The notes below the pieces were generated by a model, which was given only the letters and a program-made list of their open reading frames with translations, ran no database searches and was not told the origin of the DNA. From assembly GCA_021325635.1 (NCBI GenBank), contig JAJPGV010000034.1, positions 186,745 through 250,744 on the forward strand: DNA of 64,000 nucleotides. Direction: 5' to 3'. The position numbers were made by a program, and so were the translations under genes. This stretch comes from Chloroflexota bacterium. Lineage in GTDB: Bacteria > Chloroflexota > JAJPGV01. Every line of letters starts with the position of its first letter. Within the stretch, counting starts at the first letter, position 1. Below, piece by piece: positions 1 through 7,472 of this stretch.

Positions 1-554
1 GGGCGATAAGTGGCAATGAATCCAACTGCCTTTGCACCTTCAATAACTCGATAAACATCAACCTCTGTCTCAAGAAACGTCATATCGGTTACTAGTGCTG
101 GCGGCTGTAGAGTCAAGCGGTATGACCACTCAAAGTCCGGGCTCTCTTGGGCAGCATCGTATAAACGACGTAGATCTGCGTTCTTGCGGAAACCTTCAAC
201 CATAGGTGCCGCTATAACCGGATAGAGCCTCGCCAATTTCTTGAGTACGGCAAACTTCTTTGCAAAGAATGCAAGATTGCGTTCAATGGGAATCCGGTCC
301 AAGCAACGCAAGATAACGCCGAAGACATGGATACCTAAGAGATTGTCAGCAGCAAGCTCATCAGACTGCGGGTCGAGGGCTCCCCACATCCAAAAGGCGA
401 GCAGATTAGCAGCTCGAATCAGTCCATCCTCGGCAAAAAACCAGGCGGGATAGGCCTGGCCCAGCGACTCCCTCTCCTGTGGTGAACCAATTTGGGGATA
501 CGACCGAAAGGGATCGAGCGGCCCGTAGGAAAGGGAGGGTACGTTGTTGCTCAC
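1..554 (-). CDS. Hypothetical protein, 3' end cut by window edge
   Basis: An open frame of about 184 codons reads leftward from a GTG at 554 and runs off the left edge without a stop. A TAG lies three codons upstream of the GTG and a weak AGGTAGGG-like ribosome site sits between them, which fixes the start. The protein looks genuine: mixed composition and a helical middle part with hydrophobic patches (for example 'LLGIHVFGVILRCL' and 'FFAKKFAVLKKL'). I see no signal peptide and no known motif. A good promoter lies about 40 bases upstream (601-629). I do not recognise the family. Confidence 0.6.
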   Translation of the reverse strand, partial: MSNNVPSLSYGPLDPFRSYPQIGSPQERESLGQAYPAWFFAEDGLIRAANLLAFWMWGALDPQSDELAADNLLGIHVFGVILRCLDRIPIERNLAFFAKKFAVLKKLARLYPVIAAPMVEGFRKNADLRRLYDAAQESPDFEWSYRLTLQPPALVTDMTFLETEVDVYRVIEGAKAVGFIATYR

Positions 555-600
555 CGCACCCTACCTGGGTGCAGGACGGCAGACGGATGCGATGAAGCCG

Positions 601-629
601 AGTATAGAACTCCCCGGGTCTTATGTCGA
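601..629 (-). promoter_or_regulatory. Sigma70-type promoter for the leftward partial gene
   Basis: On the minus strand TCGACA is followed after 17 bases by TATACT. The expected transcript start is near 594, giving a leader of about 40 bases before the GTG at 554. Confidence 0.5.
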
Positions 630-1330
630 TTCTCGAGGCGATTCACCTCGTTTGCCGGACGGCGGTACATTGTCTGCTCCTGCAAAAGACAGTCGCAACA
701 TGACCGCGGATCGGTCGAGTCGGCGTCGGGGACCCGTTTGGTGGCCTGAGATGTGCACTGGATCGCTCCAGCTTTACCCTTGGGCGTTTGAGTACTGCTC
801 AAACTTTCCGGGTGCCGATCAGTTGGAGTCTGTTTTGCCAGTTGGCTTGCCCCGCGGCTTATCCCCGTTGGCGGGTCGGCAATGTCGACCTCTTTCCCCC
901 AACCGTCTGCGGCTGTATTTTGACTATTTAAAGTACTTACTCAGTGATCGGCAGGATTATATGATATTTCAAGCGGGCGGTGTTGAAGTTTGGATCTCGA
1001 TAACCAAAATTGGCTAGCTCGGCCAATCGAGCTGAGTTGCGTTTGTGTTGTTCACATAGGCTCATAATCCACAACCTAAGCATTCGACGGAACGAACAAC
1101 AGGCGTCGTCGCCGCCAGGGTATCGCGGGTAGACCTTGACAATCTGACCTGCGCTGCGCCGAAAATTCACGTCAACCGCATTTCTCGTACCAGTTCCGTA
1201 GCGCTCATGTTGGCGTAGCTGGGGTCGATGATGGCTATTAGCCCGCGCTAGCGCTCCAGTTTGGTGGCTACTTGACAACCGACCAGCAAATCTGATTCGA
1301 TAACTGTGCAGCGGCATTGAGCCCTGCACG
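630..1330. other. No gene seen
   Basis: About 700 bases without a convincing coding frame. Open frames exist on both strands, but they overlap one another, are rich in Arg, Ser, Pro and Gly, and lack ribosome sites. The region separates the divergent genes at 554 and 1331 and may hold control sequence. Confidence 0.4.
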
Positions 1331-1864
1331 ATGATCCCGGAACACCCTCGACCAGACGGATCGCGCCCAGAACCCGGTGCGCCTCTTCCGCCAGAACTGG
1401 CGAGCTTTCTGGTAGCCCAAGAGTTCACGTGTTTGCTTGAGCGCACTAACCTCGGTGCGAGCTACATCATCAAAGCGCCCACGCACGAGATAGAACGTGC
1501 CCGTGGGCGCCTGCTCATTCATTTCATGCACGAGCTGCACCGACAACCAACGGCTCCCGTGATCAGAACGGTTTTAAGCCTCATCGATAGGCCAGATTCG
1601 TCTCTTCGGCTGGAAACCTTTAGCAATCTCGATGACCCGGATCAACGGGCGAATTTGGAGGCTCTGCGGGCCCAGAACGAGGTGTTTCTACTCTTTTACG
1701 ACGAGGGTCTAGCCCATCGTCTGACAAAGCGGGTACCGCGGCGATACCCGCAGCTTCTCACTCGCTTGCTCACTCAGGCCACCGTCCACCGAGCAACCAT
1801 CCCTGATGCGGTCTTCGACTTTGATAGGGCCAAGGCGGAGGTAATCAATGCCACCAGCCTATGA
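1331..1864 (+). CDS. Hypothetical protein, coupled to the SSB-like gene
   Basis: A 177-residue protein with a Pro-rich start and a helical, charged body ('NLEALRAQNEVFLLFYDEG', 'RRYPQLLTRLLTQATVHR'). No signal peptide or membrane segment. The TGA stop overlaps the ATG of the next gene (ATGA at 1861-1864), so the two are probably translated together. The partner has an OB-fold, so a role in handling DNA is possible, but that is inference. Family not recognised. Confidence 0.65.
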   Translation: MIPEHPRPDGSRPEPGAPLPPELASFLVAQEFTCLLERTNLGASYIIKAPTHEIERARGRLLIHFMHELHRQPTAPVIRTVLSLIDRPDSSLRLETFSNLDDPDQRANLEALRAQNEVFLLFYDEGLAHRLTKRVPRRYPQLLTRLLTQATVHRATIPDAVFDFDRAKAEVINATSL

Positions 1865-2652
1865 AGGAAGGCGAACCTCAGCCTCTGCCTGAGCCTATTC
1901 CAATTGATAAGGCGCGTAAACGTCGAGGTCCAAAGCGCGGCAAGGAGCGCTGGGACATTGATCTTTTGGCTTTCCACCTCAAGACCCAGCCTGTCCCAGT
2001 CCAAGATCCTGAGCTTGGCGCGGGCAGCCGGCTCGTGATGGGTCTGGGTAATCCTCCGGTAACTGCCCTCGAGCTGTTTCCTGAGAAGTCAGCCGCCAGA
2101 GTCTTTTGCCAAGGGCTTCGCATTGAGGTCAGCCAGATAGCGCCAGTGCTCCCGGATGCCGAGGTGCCCTCAGATGAGGAAAGCATCTCGCTTATCAATC
2201 GCACCAACGGTAATGACCTGCGCCTTGGCTTCAGCGCGCAAGGCGACGTGAGCCTATTCATAGCGCCGCATCAGGCGCTTGAGGCGGAACCGTCGACGAG
2301 AGCGCTTCCGTCTTCAGGCGATGAAGAAACTGCGGAGCAGTCTCGCGAAAAGGAGGGCCAGACTCGGGTTGCCATCCAAGGTCGGCTCGGCGCCGACCCG
2401 ACTTTTCGCACGTCCGCAAAGGGGACGCTCATCGCTCGCTTTCCTCTAGCGGAACGCCAAGAGGAAGCGACGCTCTGGCACCAAGTCCTTGCGTTCGGCA
2501 CGCTTGCCGAACAGCACCGCGAAGCGCTCAAAAAGGGCCAGAGCATTGAGGTCATCGGATACCTGCACGAGCGACCGGCCAAGAATAAGCCCGACAGAAT
2601 GGTTCAGGAGATCTACGCTGCGCTCATCAGAACGCAGCGCTCCGACCGATAG
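1861..2652 (+). CDS. Protein with C-terminal OB-fold/SSB-like domain
   Basis: A 263-residue protein. Residues about 168-257 look like a single-stranded-DNA-binding (SSB, PriB-like) OB-fold: a 'VAIQGRLGADPTFRTSAKGT' strand pair, then 'LWHQVLAFGTLAEQ' and 'GQSIEVIGYLHER', which follow the SSB pattern of an 'N/Q-G-R-L..DP..R' start and a 'G..I.V.G.L' core. The first 20 residues are Pro-rich, a basic stretch (about 18-30) follows, and residues 31-140 form an unrecognised domain. No acidic SSB tail is present. Unlike housekeeping SSB (about 150-180 residues, OB-fold first), this is a larger fusion, as found on mobile elements. The start overlaps the upstream stop. Confidence 0.75.
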   Translation: MKEGEPQPLPEPIPIDKARKRRGPKRGKERWDIDLLAFHLKTQPVPVQDPELGAGSRLVMGLGNPPVTALELFPEKSAARVFCQGLRIEVSQIAPVLPDAEVPSDEESISLINRTNGNDLRLGFSAQGDVSLFIAPHQALEAEPSTRALPSSGDEETAEQSREKEGQTRVAIQGRLGADPTFRTSAKGTLIARFPLAERQEEATLWHQVLAFGTLAEQHREALKKGQSIEVIGYLHERPAKNKPDRMVQEIYAALIRTQRSDR

Positions 2653-2691
2653 GTCATCCGCACGAAGTGCGCTCCCTATGCCGCAAGGGAA

Positions 2692-2911
2692 GGAGGGTTC
2701 AAGGGGGGAATTCCCGCCGCGGCCGGCCCCCGCTTGCGGGGGATGCCCCTCTCGCCGACTGATCACATTTCTTCCACTACAAATTTGAAGGCGAGAGGGG
2801 CAGGGGGAGTCAGCGGCAAAACGCAGTTTAGGGAACGCAGAGACCGGTGGCGCTGACTCCCCCTGCCTTGGCATCCTCTGAGCGAAGGCGAGGTTCTTCC
2901 CCCCTTGCTCC
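2692..2911. repeat. Nested multi-arm inverted-repeat element
   Basis: Several perfect inverted repeats nest inside each other. An outer pair of 11 bp joins 2700-2710 (CAAGGGGGGAA) with 2897-2907. A middle pair GGATGCC/GGCATCC joins 2741-2747 with 2870-2876. Two long inner hairpins follow: 12 bp at 2745-2756 with 2790-2801, and 17 bp at 2799-2815 with 2851-2867. A CCCCCGC/GCGGGGG hairpin sits at 2727-2742. The loop of the second arm holds ACGCAG twice (2821, 2835). It lies between the convergent genes ending at 2652 and 3026. The size is beyond a simple bidirectional terminator. Confidence 0.7.
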
Positions 2912-3025
2912 AATCGTCCGGTTACGGACCAGTCCACTGCTCGAGGAGTTTCTATCCTCATTGAGGCTGTGGCTGACAGTAGAGCTTCCACTAGAGCCTC
3001 GATTTCTAGCCGAGACTCTAGTCCC

Positions 3026-3670
3026 CTAGCCGGGCACGATTTGTGTTCGAGTAGGGCCGTTGTCCAGTTCAGACCGAGATATGGAGTCTCGTCCACTGGG
3101 CGATGGGTCGGCTGCCGGTGTAGGCTGTTCAACAGCCACATTGGTTTGCGGGGAGTTTCTCAGGCCCGTTGGCACCGAGGCCACGCTAACGATGAGCGAT
3201 AGAGCGGCGATAAAAAGGATGACTTTCTGAATGTTTCGATTCTGACGGTCCATCTTGCGGAGCCGATCGTGCTCAAGGTGCCATCCGGGCGAAAGGTGCT
3301 GAAGCCAGGGTGTCCAACTCTTGCAGCGGCGATTCTTCCTTATGACCTTGGCTGCCGCGTCGCATTGCTTCGAGTTTCCCCACGTTTGATCGCCGGAATG
3401 GTCGCTCGCGGCAACCTCTTCGTCGATTGGGTAGGCACTGATGTAACAGGTTGGCCAAGCATTGTATTTGTTGTAGTCGAGCTTGAAAAGATTGCCCTGC
3501 TGTCTATTAAAGAGAGTTGCGCGCTCGATATCCCAGAAACGCTCCGGATGGTCGAAATCCATTCCCATCTTGCCCAGAAAGCCGCAGTTGATGCACCGTC
3601 CGGTGCCCTCTTTAGCCATAAACCGGGAGTAGCTCGAGTCAGGAAATAGCCCACCCAAATCAGGAAGCAT
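3026..3670 (-). CDS. Hypothetical zinc-site membrane-anchored protein
   Basis: A 214-residue protein. A 'CINCGFLG' knuckle at residues about 27-34 and a later Cys suggest metal binding. One hydrophobic helix ('VILFIAALSLIVSVASV', about 149-165) follows a basic stretch, and a Pro/Ser-rich tail ends the protein, so it is probably a single-pass membrane protein with the zinc-like domain inside the cell. I chose the minus strand over shorter frames on the other strand because its composition is natural and it has the knuckle. It may share the leftward direction of the ATPase cluster. Function unknown. Confidence 0.6.
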   Translation of the reverse strand: MLPDLGGLFPDSSYSRFMAKEGTGRCINCGFLGKMGMDFDHPERFWDIERATLFNRQQGNLFKLDYNKYNAWPTCYISAYPIDEEVAASDHSGDQTWGNSKQCDAAAKVIRKNRRCKSWTPWLQHLSPGWHLEHDRLRKMDRQNRNIQKVILFIAALSLIVSVASVPTGLRNSPQTNVAVEQPTPAADPSPSGRDSISRSELDNGPTRTQIVPG

Positions 3671-3813
3671 GCTGCGCAGATCCTACGCCACGCTGTTACT
3701 GGCTGTTTTCAACGATTCCCACTAGGCGGCCTGTCTTCCTTTGCGGCTGCGCCGGATTGAAAGACCAGGAACCATCCTCGCCGCCCTCACTTCCTCGATC
3801 TATTGCTACTTGG

Positions 3814-3837
3814 CGCCAGCGTGCCGCTGGCGTTTTT
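3814..3837 (+). terminator. Strong intrinsic terminator with no clear upstream gene
   Basis: CGCCAGCG-TGC-CGCTGGCG is followed directly by TTTTT. It reads rightward, but no rightward gene precedes it within a kilobase, so it may end a small RNA starting in 3671-3800. On the other strand it lies just past the end of the gene that stops at 3838. Confidence 0.75.
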
Positions 3838-4086
3838 CTATAGGTCAGCGGTAGCTGACTGTTTGCGCCGAAGTAACTCAGGTACCCAGCCCTTCATGGC
3901 CTCTCCCCTATCTGGCATGAGCCAGAGCGTTGCAATGAGTCTCAGTCGTTTCAGACGTTTCGCGACAGCCTTATGCGCGCGGTTACCCGCGACAAGTTTT
4001 TCTTCGGAAACCTCAATCGAGGGAAAACTTGGGTAGGCTGCGACCCACCTGAAGGCAGAGAACCATATCAGGGGAGCTCGAGTCAA
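3838..4086 (-). CDS. Small basic hypothetical protein
   Basis: An 82-residue frame starting at TTG 4086. The C-terminal two-thirds is a natural-looking basic helical sequence ('HKAVAKRLKRLRLIATLW', then 'GWVPELLRRKQSATADL'). The start is uncertain because no good ribosome site is visible. A TATAAA box lies only a few bases upstream of the TTG, next to the octamer array. The last codons overlap a GTCAGC/GCTGAC hairpin (3844-3859). Family unknown. Confidence 0.4.
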   Translation of the reverse strand: MTRAPLIWFSAFRWVAAYPSFPSIEVSEEKLVAGNRAHKAVAKRLKRLRLIATLWLMPDRGEAMKGWVPELLRRKQSATADL

Positions 4087-4112
4087 CCTATTTATAGGGA
4101 GGGAGGCTTCGA

Positions 4113-4177
4113 GGCCTACTTCCCTCTTTGCCTCTTAGGGAGGCCTATCTCCCCTATTTCCCTACTTCCCTACTTGA
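4113..4177. repeat. Octamer array copy A (intergenic)
   Basis: Read on the minus strand this is a run of 8-base units of the type RTAGGGAA/AGAGGGAA with a central inverted AGGCCTCCCT block. It begins inside the stop codon of the 61-residue gene. It matches positions 4659-4718 closely (the same GGCCTACTTCCCTCTTT start and TTTCCCTACTTCCCT end). The units resemble iterons or partition sites more than a CRISPR array: there are no unique spacers. Confidence 0.7.
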
Positions 4178-4355
4178 GCTGATTGATGAACGGCCGCAGG
4201 TCACCGGCATACTCGGGCAGGGACAGCCCTGACTCAGCTAGCAGTTCGGCAAGGTCGAGATAGTGGTGGGCGCAGAGCGGTATCGGCACGGCACCTGCAA
4301 CGAGCGCGTAGGAGCTGGGACAGCCAGGAACGCGGCAGCGCTCGCTTAGTTCCAA
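4170..4355 (-). CDS. Small zinc-finger-like protein
   Basis: A 61-residue protein with Cys and His spaced as C-x4-C (residues 7-12, 'CRVPGC') and 'LCAHH' (about 28-32), a likely single zinc site, followed by an acidic helix and 'YAGDLRPFINQLK'. No membrane segment. It is the third leftward gene after the ATPase and its coupled partner, 70 bases beyond that partner, so it is probably in the same transcript. Its stop codon forms the first bases of octamer array A. Function unknown; a DNA- or protein-binding adaptor is possible. Confidence 0.6.
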   Translation of the reverse strand: MELSERCRVPGCPSSYALVAGAVPIPLCAHHYLDLAELLAESGLSLPEYAGDLRPFINQLK

Positions 4356-4425
4356 CAGAATTCCCCTTCGTAATTAGCGGCCGGGGGCGATTGTAAGGTA
4401 AAAGCAAGCGGTTGTCAGGGGTGAG

Positions 4426-4929
4426 CTATTGATTGACCTTTTTCTGCCTCACTCGCGTCACAAGCTCGCTTTTGTCGCCGCGGTGGTTGTAATCGTCCAA
4501 CAGAAATCCCAAGCCGCAGCGAGCCAGATCGTTTTTGGTCGCCTTTAGGCCGTGAACTCGACGAAGATCCAGCTTCAAATCATCCATCGCTTCAAACTCC
4601 TCGTCCGTAAACAGGAAGCTGTCTTTGCGGGCGGGCTTATCACTTAGATTGAAAAGTTGGCCTACTTCCCTCTTTCCCTCTAGGGAGGCCTCTTTCCCTA
4701 TTTCCCTACTTCCCTCTTTCCCTATTTGTAGGGAATCCTGATTCGCTGGTTTCTGAGCTTGGCCGGCTGAGCTCTCTTTGACCGGCGTTGCAGCATCAAG
4801 CTTGGGCGCGGGTTCCGGCTTAGCGGCAACTGAAGTAGGGGAGCTGAAGAGCTGCTGATCGAGTGGGCGAGTGGGACTGTCCACTTGGTCGCTGAGCTTA
4901 AGGCCGCTGAACGGACTGTTGTCAGCCAT
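4426..4929 (-). CDS. ATPase partner with array-encoded linker; possible DNA-binding C-terminus
   Basis: A 167-residue protein. Residues 1-100 are a disordered Pro/Ala/Ser/Lys-rich stretch, and about 72-92 are encoded directly by octamer array B, giving repeated 'IGKE..REIGKE' blocks. Residues about 100-160 ('FLFTDEEFEAMDDLKLDLRR', then 'KATKNDLARCGLGFLLDDY') look like a compact helical domain of the kind seen in small partition or ribbon-helix-helix proteins. The start ATG overlaps the TAA of the ATPase (TAATG), so translation is coupled. By position it is the natural partner of the ATPase; DNA binding is inferred only. Confidence 0.65.
   Translation of the reverse strand: MADNSPFSGLKLSDQVDSPTRPLDQQLFSSPTSVAAKPEPAPKLDAATPVKESSAGQAQKPANQDSLQIGKEGSREIGKEASLEGKREVGQLFNLSDKPARKDSFLFTDEEFEAMDDLKLDLRRVHGLKATKNDLARCGLGFLLDDYNHRGDKSELVTRVRQKKVNQ
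4659..4735. repeat. Octamer array copy B, inside a coding sequence
   Basis: On the minus strand it holds about seven 8-base units (ATAGGGAA, AGAGGGAA, GTAGGGAA and so on) with one inverted GGCCTCCCT block. It matches array A (4113-4177) but lies wholly within the coding frame 4426-4929, which stays open through it. Confidence 0.75.
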
Positions 4930-5774
4930 TAGGCAGCCTCCTTGCGGCTAAGGTTGGCCCTGCGGTCTGAAACGGCCTGATTTACATACTCGCCGCTGAT
5001 TTTGGGGCTGTTGGCGTAATAGGCGAGAAGAAGCGAATTATCGGCCAGAATATTGGCCTCACGGGGCATTCCAGCCGACTGCTCGAAGATGACTGCGACT
5101 GCGTCGTCTGTGAATGGATGTTGGCGTCCGCCGGAGGCAACTTCCCAACGGAAGCGAATCATCGCTCGCAACTCCTCAAGCGAGAGGTGCTCAAGGGTTG
5201 AGGCCATGACCACTCGGGAGCGGAAGTTATCTTGGCGCGGCCGCGCCAAAGTGTTTCGAAGCTCGTCCTGGGCAAACAGCACCAGCTGCAAAAGCTTGGT
5301 GTCGTTTGTTTCGTAGTTGATGAGCTGGCGAAGCAGCTCAAGAAGAGGGGGCCGAAGCGTCTGAGCCTCATCAATGATCAGGACCACGGTCTTGCCCTGC
5401 TGGAGGGCCTGCTCAATAAGAAAGCCTTTGAAGATGTCGAGCATGCCCTTGAAGCTCTTGTCTGTTCGAGTCGTGCCAAACTCCTGCGCGATCGTGCGAA
5501 GCAGGCTGTTTGGCGTGGGGTAGCTTGGGTTGGTCAGCAGAACCGAGACAATGCCCTGGTCCAGGAATTTTTGGTGGAGGAGTCGAGCCAAAGACGACTT
5601 GCCTGTGCCGGTATCGCCGAAGACAACCGAAAGGCCCTTCTTGGCGCCGACGACATAGGCCGTCTTTTCAAGCGCTGTCGAATGAACTGAGGTCAGAAAA
5701 AAGTAGCGCGGAGAGGGGACCGTCGAAAACGGTTCTTCTTTGAGGCCAAAGAACTTTAGGTACGGCAAGTCCAT
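4929..5774 (-). CDS. ExeA/TniB-like AAA+ ATPase
   Basis: A 281-residue AAA+ ATPase. Starting from ATG 5774, the N-terminus 'MDLPYLKFFGLKEEPF' matches the 'F-G-L-x-E-x-P-F' opening of the ExeA/GspA/TniB family. Walker A 'GDTGTGKSS' is at about 53-61 and Walker B 'VVLIIDEAQ' at about 129-137, followed by a sensor region and an Arg-rich lid ('RFRWEVASGG', 'GMPREANILAD'). A TTG at 5789 is also in frame but lies inside an inverted repeat of the leader, so I prefer 5774. In this family ATPases serve secretion or transposition (TniB, TnsC-like). No transposase or secretin is nearby, so a DNA partition or recruitment role with the coupled gene is the alternative. Confidence 0.85.
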   Translation of the reverse strand: MDLPYLKFFGLKEEPFSTVPSPRYFFLTSVHSTALEKTAYVVGAKKGLSVVFGDTGTGKSSLARLLHQKFLDQGIVSVLLTNPSYPTPNSLLRTIAQEFGTTRTDKSFKGMLDIFKGFLIEQALQQGKTVVLIIDEAQTLRPPLLELLRQLINYETNDTKLLQLVLFAQDELRNTLARPRQDNFRSRVVMASTLEHLSLEELRAMIRFRWEVASGGRQHPFTDDAVAVIFEQSAGMPREANILADNSLLLAYYANSPKISGEYVNQAVSDRRANLSRKEAA

Positions 5775-5786
5775 GGTGGCGGCTCT

Positions 5787-5867
5787 CAACTTGCTCCAAC
5801 TTGACGCTCCCCAGGAGCAAGTTGCGCCTAACTTCGATTATATGCCGCCCGATTGCTATTATGTCAA
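5787..5867 (-). promoter_or_regulatory. Promoter and repeated operator of the ATPase cluster
   Basis: On the minus strand TTGACA (5862-5867) and TATAAT (5837-5842) are 19 bases apart. Downstream, CAACTTGCTCC at 5814-5824 on the minus strand is repeated in inverted form at 5787-5797, with a third imperfect copy between. Three half-sites between the transcript start and the start codon suggest a repressor operator. Confidence 0.7.
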
Positions 5868-5968
5868 GAGGGGAAATCCGTCGGCTTACAGATCCAGTAC
5901 GAGGTCTATTGATCCCTTGTGATCCGGATCGAGCGGAATAGAGGCGTTTAGCGGCAGCTAAGCGCAGT

Positions 5969-6256
5969 TCACCGAGCTGGTGAATTGGCCTGCAAGTGCT
6001 CGAGAATCCACATCCTAGCTAGCGTCGTCGGTCCCATACCTTTTCGATGGGCCTGTGTGCGAAGCTGGGTGAGCGTCTCGGGATCGAGACGAATCGTGAT
6101 TCCTTGAGATAGGTTCTTGGCAAACCGGACTTTCACGGTTTTGAACTCGTCCTGATAATCAGCGAGATCATGGGTATCCCACCAGTCTGCCTCCTCTTGC
6201 CTTGACGAGAACTGCGGAATCCGGCTGGGAGTCTTCGCTTCTTTCTCTTTAGTCAT
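5969..6256 (-). CDS. brnA: BrnA-type antitoxin (CopG/RHH family)
   Basis: A 95-residue antitoxin. The family core is visible: 'WWDTHDLADYQDEF' then 'VRFAKNLSQGITIRLD' and 'RKGMGPTTLARMWILEHL', the ribbon-helix-helix DNA-binding part. It neutralises the BrnT toxin encoded just upstream and represses the operon. I chose ATG 6256 because an AAAGGAGGTGATT ribosome site stands about 9 bases before it; an in-frame TTG at 6262 is too close to that site. The toxin-first gene order is standard for brnTA. Confidence 0.88.
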   Translation of the reverse strand: MTKEKEAKTPSRIPQFSSRQEEADWWDTHDLADYQDEFKTVKVRFAKNLSQGITIRLDPETLTQLRTQAHRKGMGPTTLARMWILEHLQANSPAR

Positions 6257-6262
6257 CTCCAA

Positions 6263-6538
6263 TCACCTCCTTTCACTCTCATATAGCGCCCGGTCCTTCT
6301 TACTGGCCGTATGCGCAGTAACAACGTAGTAAACACCGCGCTCTTGCTCCGGATCCAGAACTACTTCTAGCATGCGGCCGGCGCTGGTTGGGCCGATCAC
6401 AACGATTCTGCCCGAATGGCCCTGCTGAACCAGCACGTCGCCATGACAAACCTGCTCGACCTCATCCAGGGAGACTTCGTGCCCCGCGATGTGCGCGATG
6501 TTGAACTCATCCCAAATCAGTCGACGAACGTAAATCAT
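6263..6538 (-). CDS. brnT: BrnT-type ribonuclease toxin
   Basis: A 91-residue toxin of the BrnT family (RelE-like fold, ribosome-independent RNase in characterised members). Family marks: 'IWDEFNIAHIAGHEVSLDEVE', 'GRIVVIGPTSAGRMLEVVLD' and 'YYVVTAHTASKKDRALYE', of which the last holds the conserved 'R/K..R..Y' end. First gene of the leftward pair, with its palindromic operator at 6561-6579 over the promoter. Such pairs stabilise mobile islands. The frame looks intact. Confidence 0.88.
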   Translation of the reverse strand: MIYVRRLIWDEFNIAHIAGHEVSLDEVEQVCHGDVLVQQGHSGRIVVIGPTSAGRMLEVVLDPEQERGVYYVVTAHTASKKDRALYESERR

Positions 6539-6560
6539 GGCTCAAGACATAGGTCTATAC

Positions 6561-6598
6561 TGCGTTACATTGTAACGCATCTCATCTATAGCAGTCAA
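6561..6598 (-). promoter_or_regulatory. brnTA promoter with palindromic operator
   Basis: On the minus strand TTGACT (6593-6598) and TACAAT (6569-6574) are 18 bases apart. The -10 sits inside a perfect 19-bp palindrome TGCGTTACA-T-TGTAACGCA (6561-6579). A BrnA dimer bound here would block the promoter, which fits autoregulation. Confidence 0.8.
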
Positions 6599-6621
6599 GC
6601 GGCCAAAAGGCTGTTTCTTAC

Positions 6622-6651
6622 TTGACCGCTGGTGGCAGAATCTGGTATAAG
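6622..6651 (+). promoter_or_regulatory. Promoter of the gene at 6662
   Basis: TTGACC and TATAAG are 18 bases apart. The -10 ends 10 bases before ATG 6662, so the transcript is nearly leaderless. Confidence 0.55.
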
Positions 6652-6661
6652 CAAGCGACCT

Positions 6662-7294
6662 ATGAGCGCCCGTCAGCCAAACCGGCCACCAATGTCACTG
6701 AAGCTTTACTGGCTGATTAAGAGCTCTCCGATACTTCGCAAAGCGCTTCTTCCGGAAGATGCAAACAAAGCTCCATATGAAGTCCTTGACTACAACACAA
6801 CCCTGCTCTTGCGTGATCCTTATGGGATTCGCGCGACAGAGATCCGGCGCGAAAGGGTGCGCTTTCTTCAAAACGGCATCTCAGCCATGCTTGATCATTT
6901 CTGGGGAGACGGCGCAGTTGCCCACTCCTATGAGCACACCGCCGGTCCGATAAGAGATTCGTTCAAGGTGGACGAGGTTCGCCATGTACTGGTTGGTCTA
7001 AAAAAGCTGCCGGCAAAGGGCGAGCAGCTGAGTTTTGGCATTGCCCGAAGCATCGTCGGCGGTTTTACCAAGAAAGAGGAGTGGGTCGAGACGGTCGCGG
7101 ACCATCCTGTCGGACGCCTGACCCGCAATGTCGTATTCCCGACTGAGCGCCCGTGCAAAAAGGCAGTCCTTCGATATGGAGAGGATGAGTTCGAGTTGCC
7201 GGTCGTCGAGCTCTCAAACGGCCGCACTCTCGTCTCGTTTGAGGCGCCCACACCTGAGATTGATGCCAAGCTAACTGTGTATTGGGAGTGGTAG
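6662..7294 (+). CDS. Hypothetical protein
   Basis: A 210-residue soluble protein with alternating strands and helices ('LDYNTTLLLRDPYGIRATEI', 'VRHVLVGLKKLPAKGEQLSF', 'KLTVYWEW' end). No signal peptide, membrane segment or known motif. A GTG at 6632 is in frame but lies within the promoter spacer, so the start is ATG 6662 or the in-frame ATG at 6692. It is divergent from brnTA and stands alone. Family not recognised. Confidence 0.6.
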   Translation: MSARQPNRPPMSLKLYWLIKSSPILRKALLPEDANKAPYEVLDYNTTLLLRDPYGIRATEIRRERVRFLQNGISAMLDHFWGDGAVAHSYEHTAGPIRDSFKVDEVRHVLVGLKKLPAKGEQLSFGIARSIVGGFTKKEEWVETVADHPVGRLTRNVVFPTERPCKKAVLRYGEDEFELPVVELSNGRTLVSFEAPTPEIDAKLTVYWEW

Positions 7295-7472
7295 CAAAAA
7301 AGCGACGGACTGGCCATGCCCGCCGCTTCCCGCTGACCAAAAGAGGTCCTTAGGTTCCGCTACCGCCGCCGTCCATCGCGGAAGCCTCCTAGCTCAAGTC
7401 TCTGGTGCGAAGAGCGCCAGGGTACGGGTGCCGAGGACTCGGTAGGACTAGTATATCCGAAGTCGGAACAAG

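Noticed and set aside
937-1546. Leftward frames of 169 and 92 codons across 937-1546
   Set aside because: They overlap the start of the supported gene at 1331 and have no ribosome site.
4659-4735. CRISPR array
   Set aside because: Units of 8 bases with no unique spacers and no cas genes; an iteron-like array is a better description.
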